64,000 nucleotides of DNA from Roseimicrobium gellanilyticum. Lineage in GTDB: Bacteria; Verrucomicrobiota; Verrucomicrobiia; Verrucomicrobiales; Verrucomicrobiaceae. Shown piece by piece: positions 59,561-64,000 of this stretch; the first letter of the stretch is position 1; every line of letters begins with the position of its first letter. The notes under the pieces were generated by a model that ran no database searches, was not told the DNA's origin, and saw nothing but the letters and a program-made list of their open reading frames with translations. The position numbers and the translations under genes are program-made. The stretch is from positions 372,001 through 436,000 of the forward strand of contig NZ_QNRR01000004.1 in the NCBI RefSeq assembly GCF_003315205.1. Direction: 5' to 3'.

Positions 59561-59632
59561 AGCGCTTTGCGTCGTGGAGTGCGGTGGCAAAATCCCGCCC
59601 CTGCGGGACGCGACACCGCTTTGAACGAAGGA
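59561..59632. repeat. Family A repeat, single arm
   Basis: AGCGCTTTGCGTCGTGGAGT GCGGTGGCA followed by CCCGCCCCTGCGGG (small hairpin) and ACGCGACACCGCTTT. Matches one arm of the element at 17000-17204, in which the same order occurs; no inverted partner is visible here. Confidence 0.78.
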
Positions 59633-59729
59633 GTGCCGCGTGGATGAAGCGCCATGCTTCGATGCCGGGGGGGGCAGGACTGTGTTCGGCCCGGTGGCCG
59701 GTGTTCTTGCTGCTGGGTGCGGCGGGCTG

Positions 59730-59893
59730 CATTGGATCCAACACAGAGTCACAGAGTCACAGAGTCACAGGGGAACTTCGGAGACTGAGGAATACAGATG
59801 CATCTGTGATATTGCCTCATGGGCAGGTTCCTTCCTCAATCTCAGTTTCAGTCTCCGAAGTTCCTCTGCGTCTCCGTGTCTCTGTGTTGAACA
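59730..59893. repeat. Interspersed repeat, family F, inverted pair
   Basis: The left unit has CATTGGATCCAACACAGAGT with three CACAGAGT-like units, then GGGAACTTCGGAGACTGA (to 59788). The right unit (59849-59893) is CAGTCTCCGAAGTTCCTCTG then CGTCTCCGTGTCTCTGTGTT GA. The two are separated by about 60 bp. Confidence 0.82.
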
Positions 59894-59963
59894 CCTTGCA
59901 CAAATCCACACCCACCCGCAGCCCCACCTGACAAACACCCCCCACACGCTACACTCACCCCCA

Positions 59964-60260
59964 ATGAGCACCACGCATCCCGGCAAGTCTCACATCGCGA
60001 CATGGGCACTGCTGTTGTTGGCTGTCCCTTTGCTGTATGTTCTGACCGTTCCTGCGGTGATGTGCATCGTTGTCCGGCCACGTTGGAGTGGGATGGCCTC
60101 AGCACGGCCCAGCAAGACTACCAAGGGGTGGGTGACCGACCATTGGCCAGATTGGCTCAACGTCTATTGTGAGCCTTACAACTGGTTGGTGGACGAAACT
60201 CCGTTGGGTCCTCATATGCTCGGCTATCAACAATGGTGGTGGAAACTTTGCGATAAGTGA
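59964..60260 (+). CDS. Small membrane protein (paralogue of 61426-61752)
   Basis: A 98-residue protein with one long N-terminal transmembrane segment ('WALLLLAVPLLYVLTVPAVM', about residues 14-33) and a soluble tail rich in Trp: 'DWLNVYCEPYNWLVDETPLG' and Y-Q-Q-W-W-W-K-L at the end. The tail resembles that of the gene at 61426-61752 (YQWLLDHTPLRGP ... YSRWWGQ), so the two are paralogues. Unknown function. The next gene is an isomerase-like Tat protein. Confidence 0.6.
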   Translation: MSTTHPGKSHIATWALLLLAVPLLYVLTVPAVMCIVVRPRWSGMASARPSKTTKGWVTDHWPDWLNVYCEPYNWLVDETPLGPHMLGYQQWWWKLCDK

Positions 60261-60370
60261 ACTGCCCTGTCTGGCACGCATCCCCGCCGCTCCAATCGAA
60301 ATCTACCCGCCACTGGTGACATTGTGACCTCAGGAAAGTGCGCGCTACACGCCCACGTATGCCTCCCTCC

Positions 60371-61342
60371 ATGAACCCTTCCTCATCGTCACCGCTCTCC
60401 CGCCGTCATTTCTTCTCCGTGGGCAGTGCCGGCGCCGTGGCCGCCGCACTCGCACAGTCACCCTCCGTTGTTGCACAAGTAGCAGCATCCAGCGACAAGA
60501 CCATCCTTCCCGCACCCAGCGGCCGGCGTATTCTCCTCTCCTGTAAGTTGGGCATGATTGCCAAGAAGGCCGGTGATCGTGATCTCACCCTCGTCGAGCG
60601 CTTGAAGATGGCTGGGGAAGCAGGTTTCGATGGCGTCGACTTCGACGAGGCAGGACGTTTCACCGTGGATGAAGCCCGCGATGCGGTGAAGGAATCAGGC
60701 ATCTTTGCGCACAACGCGATCAATCACGACCACTGGAAGGTGCGTCTCACGGACCCGGATGCGAAGGTGAGGGAGCAGGCGCGCGCCAATATGGATCACT
60801 GCCTTCGTGTTGCGCACGCCGTCGGTGGCAGCGGCATCCTCATCGTCGTGGGGAAGGGGAGTGATGGTCCCGCAGAGGAGATTGAAGAACGCTGCCGCCA
60901 GGAAATCAAGAAGTCCATCCCGCTCGCTGCCTCGTTGGGACAGAAGATTCTTTTCGAGAACGTGTGGAACCAGATGATGTATGATCATGACGCCGGCCCT
61001 GAGCAGACCGCCGAGCGTTTCGTGAAGTTTGTCGACAGCTTTAACAGTCCGTGGGTGGGGATGTACTACGACATCGGCAATCACTGGAAGTACGGGCAGC
61101 CAGCGGCGTGGACCAAAGCCTTCGGCTATCGTGCCGTGAAACTGGACATCAAGGGCTTCAGCCGGAAGCAAAGCAAGTTCGTGGACATTACCAGTCCCGA
61201 TGATGATCTGCCCTGGAACGAAGTGCGGGATGCCCTCGCTGAAATCGGTTTCACCGGCTGGGCCACCGCAGAAGTGCGCGGCGGCGACGTCGCGCGACTC
61301 ACGGAAGTGAGGCAGCAGATGCAGAAAGCGTTGGGGGTGTAA
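60371..61342 (+). CDS. Tat-exported sugar isomerase/epimerase-like TIM barrel
   Basis: A 323-residue protein. The N-terminus L-S-R-R-H-F-F-S-V-G-S-A-G-A followed by an Ala-rich stretch is a twin-arginine signal. The body is an AP endonuclease 2-type/xylose isomerase-like TIM barrel: 'AGEAGFDGVDFDEAGRFTVD', 'ILFENVWNQMMYDHDAGPEQ' (Glu metal ligand), 'VGMYYDIGNHWKYGQP' (Asp/His) and 'GWATAEVRGGDVARL' (Glu). These are the positions of the metal ligands in hydroxypyruvate isomerase/sugar epimerase relatives. Common in Verrucomicrobia and Planctomycetes; substrate unknown. ATG 60359 is an alternative start. Confidence 0.82.
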   Translation: MNPSSSSPLSRRHFFSVGSAGAVAAALAQSPSVVAQVAASSDKTILPAPSGRRILLSCKLGMIAKKAGDRDLTLVERLKMAGEAGFDGVDFDEAGRFTVDEARDAVKESGIFAHNAINHDHWKVRLTDPDAKVREQARANMDHCLRVAHAVGGSGILIVVGKGSDGPAEEIEERCRQEIKKSIPLAASLGQKILFENVWNQMMYDHDAGPEQTAERFVKFVDSFNSPWVGMYYDIGNHWKYGQPAAWTKAFGYRAVKLDIKGFSRKQSKFVDITSPDDDLPWNEVRDALAEIGFTGWATAEVRGGDVARLTEVRQQMQKALGV

Positions 61343-61425
61343 TCAAACGTTCGAGCGTCAAGGAATGGGGGCATTCTTGCCCTCATTCTCATTTCCCCCC
61401 CCCCGGTGAGTGCTACAACCACGCC

Positions 61426-61752
61426 TCACGGAGGAGCTGGCGCAGATGATGGGGGTGGCGTACTAGACGGGGACGGAGTGATGTGTTTGCCAAAGAACTT
61501 CTGTCCCCACCACCGCGAATAATTGGTGAGTGGACCGCGAAGAGGTGTGTGGTCTAGCAGCCACTGGTAAGGCATGACGAACGGAGTCATCCAAGCTTCC
61601 GGGGCCTGGGGCCTGCGCTTGCCCCAGTCTGAGATAAGGCCAAAGAGAAGAGGGGGCGCTGCCAGCAAATACAATAGGAGCGCCGCGACGGTCGCCAGCA
61701 CCCAGCTGAGCCAGCGTGACCCATGCTTTTCGGAAGAAAAGTCTTCACTCAT
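61426..61752 (-). CDS. Small membrane protein coupled to the LysR gene
   Basis: A 108-residue protein with one transmembrane segment ('WLSWVLATVAALLLYLLAAP', about 15-34), a tail with 'FVMPYQWLLDHTPLRGPLTN' and Y-S-R-W-W, and a Ser/Pro-rich C-terminus. ATG 61752 overlaps the TGA of the LysR gene (ATGA), indicating translational coupling. It is similar to the protein at 59964-60260 (both have one TM, Y/P-x-W-L-x-D-x-T-P-L and a W-W motif), so the pair frames the isomerase-like gene. Confidence 0.65.
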   Translation of the reverse strand: MSEDFSSEKHGSRWLSWVLATVAALLLYLLAAPPLLFGLISDWGKRRPQAPEAWMTPFVMPYQWLLDHTPLRGPLTNYSRWWGQKFFGKHITPSPSSTPPPSSAPAPP

Positions 61753-62651
61753 GTCTTTGCGTCCTCCGGCATCCTGCCGTCTTGAATAACCTTCTTCAAC
61801 ATCTTTAGGAAGACGGGAATCATCGGGTTCCCGTCGCGCTTCTGCCACACGGCGCTCACGGTCCATATGGACTTCATGTCGGGAATGCGGTGGAGTTGCA
61901 CACCGGCGGCACTGTGAGCGCTGAGGGATTCGGGCAGGATGCTGTAGCCCATACCGGCACGGACCATGGCCAGTGCGGTGGTGGTCTCGAGCACTTCCTG
62001 TACGATGCGAGGATGAAAGCCCTGCGTGGCGCAAAGGCTCAGCATGTGATTGTAGAAGCCCGGGGAACGCGATTTCGAAATAACCACGAAGGGTGCTTTA
62101 CCGCAGTCCGCCAGCCGCAGTTTCCTGCCGTGCTCCAGCCGCGGCGTCACCAGCGCGAGTCGGTCCTTGATCACCGGCATGGCGTGGAAGCCGCCGCCTG
62201 GTGGCAGCGGCATGCGCATGAAGGCGATGTCGATCTCACCCTCGCGCAATGCCTCCGCCTGCTCCGCGGAGGACATGTCCCGCAGCATCACCTCCACATT
62301 GGGCAGGGACTCCCGCAGGCGTACCACCACGCGCGGCACAACATCCAGCGTCGTGAAACCAAAGCCGATGCGCAATCGCCCGGCACGTCCCGCCGCCATC
62401 TTCCGTCCGCTCTCCAGCAATTGCTCGAAGCTCGCAATCACCCGCCGCGCCTGCGTGAGCCACGTCTCACCAAAGATGGTGAGACGCGTGCCGTGCCGCC
62501 CCCGCTCGAAGAGAACCGCACCCAGTTCCTCCTCCATCTTGCGGATCTGCTTTGTCAGCGCCGGCTGGCTCAGATGCAGTACACGCGCCGCACGGCCGAA
62601 GTGGAGCTGCTCTGCCAGCACGACAAAGGAGCGCAGTTCGTGAATGTCCAT
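61749..62651 (-). CDS. LysR family transcriptional regulator
   Basis: A 300-residue regulator. The N-terminal helix-turn-helix reads 'LRSFVVLAEQLHFGRAARVL' and 'HLSQPALTKQIRKMEEELGA', and the effector domain starts around residue 90 ('RLRIGFGFTTLDVVPRVV'). It is divergent from the Cof-type phosphatase gene and precedes, with a 4-base overlap, the small membrane gene. Two palindromes at the 5' end (62650-62673) are candidate binding sites. The effector is unknown. Confidence 0.92.
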   Translation of the reverse strand: MDIHELRSFVVLAEQLHFGRAARVLHLSQPALTKQIRKMEEELGAVLFERGRHGTRLTIFGETWLTQARRVIASFEQLLESGRKMAAGRAGRLRIGFGFTTLDVVPRVVVRLRESLPNVEVMLRDMSSAEQAEALREGEIDIAFMRMPLPPGGGFHAMPVIKDRLALVTPRLEHGRKLRLADCGKAPFVVISKSRSPGFYNHMLSLCATQGFHPRIVQEVLETTTALAMVRAGMGYSILPESLSAHSAAGVQLHRIPDMKSIWTVSAVWQKRDGNPMIPVFLKMLKKVIQDGRMPEDAKT

Positions 62652-62673
62652 AACTTGAGGTTATCACGGTGAT
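62650..62673. promoter_or_regulatory. Candidate LysR binding site at the start of the regulator gene
   Basis: ATAAC-TTGAG-GTTAT (62650-62664) is a palindrome with perfect 5-bp arms and fits T-N11-A, and ATCAC-G-GTGAT (62663-62673) is a second palindrome overlapping it. The site covers the regulator's start codon, which would suit autoregulation. Inference only. Confidence 0.5.
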
Positions 62674-62892
62674 GAGAAAGCACCATTGGAATTATCAGCC
62701 CGCGAGCCTACCCTTCGTTATCATGAAACCGCGTCTGCCCAAGCTGTAGCCCTGCCACGGTACCGCATCGCAACCCACCCGCGCCTCTGCCTCTGACCAG
62801 ACCCGCGCGGGCTCAACAAAGAATCCGTTACTCACGGAGCAAGGCCTGCGCCTGCTCATCAACCAGGAACCTGCAAAGAAATCTCACCCCCT

Positions 62893-63780
62893 ATGACATC
62901 ATCACTTCTCACGCCTCCAGTACGCACGACACCCGCCACAGTCTCGGCCTTCTTCAAAGGCACTCCCGCACTGCGCCCGGCTGCGAAGCTGGCTGCCATC
63001 GACCTGGATGGCACCCTGCTCGGCCCCGACCGGCGGCCCAGTCGCGAGAATCTCGCCGCCGTGGCCCGTCTGCAGCAACATGGCATCACCGTCGTCATCG
63101 CCTCCGGCCGCCATTTCGATGCCATTGCGCCCATCGCCACGCAACTCAGTGCGGTGGACTGGTACGTTTGCTCCCAAGGCGCGGAGGTCACCCATGCCGA
63201 CCGCAAGACCGTGCTGGAGCGTCAGTACATGACGCGCACAGAAGTGGAGCTCGCCCTCGCCACGGGCGACCAGCTAGGCCTCGTCTCACTCGTGCAGGTA
63301 CCCGAAGGCACCATCACCGATGCCGACTCCTCCCGCGAACCCCAGCTCGCATATCACGACAGTATCAATGGCCGCTCCTCACGCCGCATCCCCCGCGCGC
63401 AAATCCTCGAGCGCCAGGCCTACAAAGTCTTGTGGGTTGGCGCGCCTGAGTACGTCGCCGGCCTGCGTCATCTGCCTGAGGTCACCGCGCTCCCCATGCA
63501 GGCCCTGCACACCGAGCATGGCATCTTCGAGCTCATGCCTCACACCGTGACGAAGGCGAATGGCCTGACACGCCTCACCGCACATCTCGGCCTGAGCGCC
63601 AGGGATGTCGTGGCCTTCGGCGATGGCGAAAATGATATCGCCATGTTCCAATGGGCGGGCGCCTCCTACGCCATGCCCCACGGTCATCCCAACGCCCTTG
63701 CAGCCGCCAAGCGCATCGCTCCTGGAGGGGCGCCTGAAAACGCCCTCGCTCGCGCCATCGATCTCTACCTCGCTCAGTAA
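62893..63780 (+). CDS. Cof-type HAD-IIB family phosphatase
   Basis: A 295-residue HAD hydrolase. Motif I is A-A-I-D-L-D-G-T-L-L (about residues 35-44), motif II is in 'VVIASGR', and motif IV is 'VVAFGDGENDIAMFQWAG' near the end (G-D-G-x-N-D). The large cap between motifs II and III makes it IIB type (YidA/Cof). It dephosphorylates a sugar phosphate or similar metabolite. Located 241 bp from the LysR start, divergent. Confidence 0.92.
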   Translation: MTSSLLTPPVRTTPATVSAFFKGTPALRPAAKLAAIDLDGTLLGPDRRPSRENLAAVARLQQHGITVVIASGRHFDAIAPIATQLSAVDWYVCSQGAEVTHADRKTVLERQYMTRTEVELALATGDQLGLVSLVQVPEGTITDADSSREPQLAYHDSINGRSSRRIPRAQILERQAYKVLWVGAPEYVAGLRHLPEVTALPMQALHTEHGIFELMPHTVTKANGLTRLTAHLGLSARDVVAFGDGENDIAMFQWAGASYAMPHGHPNALAAAKRIAPGGAPENALARAIDLYLAQ

Positions 63781-63868
63781 CTCCACATCCTCTCCGTCGT
63801 CGTCCGCGACATCGTGCTCCTGCACTTTTACTTGCGCATCTTCGGCCGGCCCAGAGGGCTTTCATCCG

Positions 63869-63937
63869 CCCGTGCAGTGTACTTTCACCTGCACGGGTCT
63901 GACGTTTCACCTGCACACGCATGCCGTTTTGGCATGC
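63869..63937. repeat. Hairpins after the HAD gene, right edge
   Basis: CCCGTGCAG (63869-63877) pairs with CTGCACGGG (63889-63897), and GCATGCC (63919-63925) with GGCATGC (63931-63937). TTTCACCTGCAC occurs twice (63884 and 63905). No T-run follows, so these are not typical terminators. From 63781 to the window end no gene is visible. Confidence 0.5.
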
Positions 63938-64000
63938 ATCACCACACCCCCCTGGCGTCCAGCACCTCTGCCCACCAGAAGAAGTATGTCCTCATGGGCT

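Larger units (their letters stand above)
59494..59963. other. Repeat-rich intergenic region
   Basis: About 470 bp without a supported gene. It holds a single arm of family A (59561-59632) and a family F inverted pair (59730-59893). Confidence 0.6.

Noticed and set aside
1-64000. tRNA, rRNA and riboswitches
   Set aside because: I looked for cloverleaf-like GTTCRA segments and known riboswitch-like leaders and found none that I could support.

Overview
The window is about 64 kb of GC-rich bacterial chromosome, most likely from a member of the Verrucomicrobiota (Verrucomicrobiaceae-like). The strongest support is a complete four-gene Verru_Chthon cassette (A, B, C, D) at its left end. The many secreted FAD enzymes, a sulfatase, DUF1080 and Gfo/Idh/MocA proteins with Tat-like leaders, and the frequent lack of clear ribosome binding sites fit the same phylum. 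I saw no rRNA, tRNA, CRISPR array or intact transposon. The phylum assignment is inference from gene families.

Layout. 0.2-6.6 kb: the Verru_Chthon cassette, which encodes one very large secreted-type protein and three pseudopilin-like proteins with overlapping or closely spaced starts. 6.7-12.4 kb: a TetA-like MFS transporter, two paralogous lipoproteins with duplicated retropepsin-type DTG motifs flanking an opposite-strand alpha/beta hydrolase, and a zinc alcohol dehydrogenase. 12.9-23.5 kb: an all-minus block of exported proteins (kelch/NanM-like, two FAD oxidoreductases of which one is fused to an esterase, a TolB-like propeller, a glycosidase-like Tat protein) and a 104-residue ORF made of 20 pentads of the form [IVL]-x-P-x-x. 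24.0-27.9 kb: a self-contained TetR / HlyD / ABC ATPase / ABC-2 permease efflux operon with a candidate operator. 28.4-35.8 kb: four GNAT acetyltransferases in two coupled pairs, an iduronate-type sulfatase, a Gfo/Idh/MocA oxidoreductase and a propeller-DUF1080 protein. 36.3-38.4 kb: menaquinone genes (menA, a small membrane ORF, a menC-like enolase). 39.1-46.2 kb: an exported ClpP-like protease with a coiled coil, a small outer-membrane barrel, a HAD-Nudix fusion, folB, an ECF sigma factor with a probable membrane partner, and an orphan protein. 46.2-51.9 kb: a decayed Y1 transposase fragment, mutL divergent from an IscA-type protein, and small conserved genes. 52.2-59.5 kb: dnaA, dnaN, a Thr/Pro-rich lipoprotein, then a tyrA-aroA-cmk-plsC run. 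60.0-63.8 kb: a sugar isomerase-like Tat protein, a LysR gene coupled to a small membrane gene that resembles another small gene 1.5 kb away, and a Cof-type HAD phosphatase.

The most striking non-coding feature is that nearly every long intergenic space holds a long inverted repeat. By eye these fall into several families, at least six of which recur inside the window. One family (three copies, about 190 bp each) sits beside the efflux operon, between the GNAT and MocA genes, and between dnaA and dnaN. Another sits beside the remnant of a RAYT-like Y1 transposase. The genes are mostly ordinary housekeeping or accessory functions; the repeat complement, the pentad-repeat ORF, the FAD-esterase and HAD-Nudix fusions, and the exported ClpP-like protease are the parts that merit closer work.
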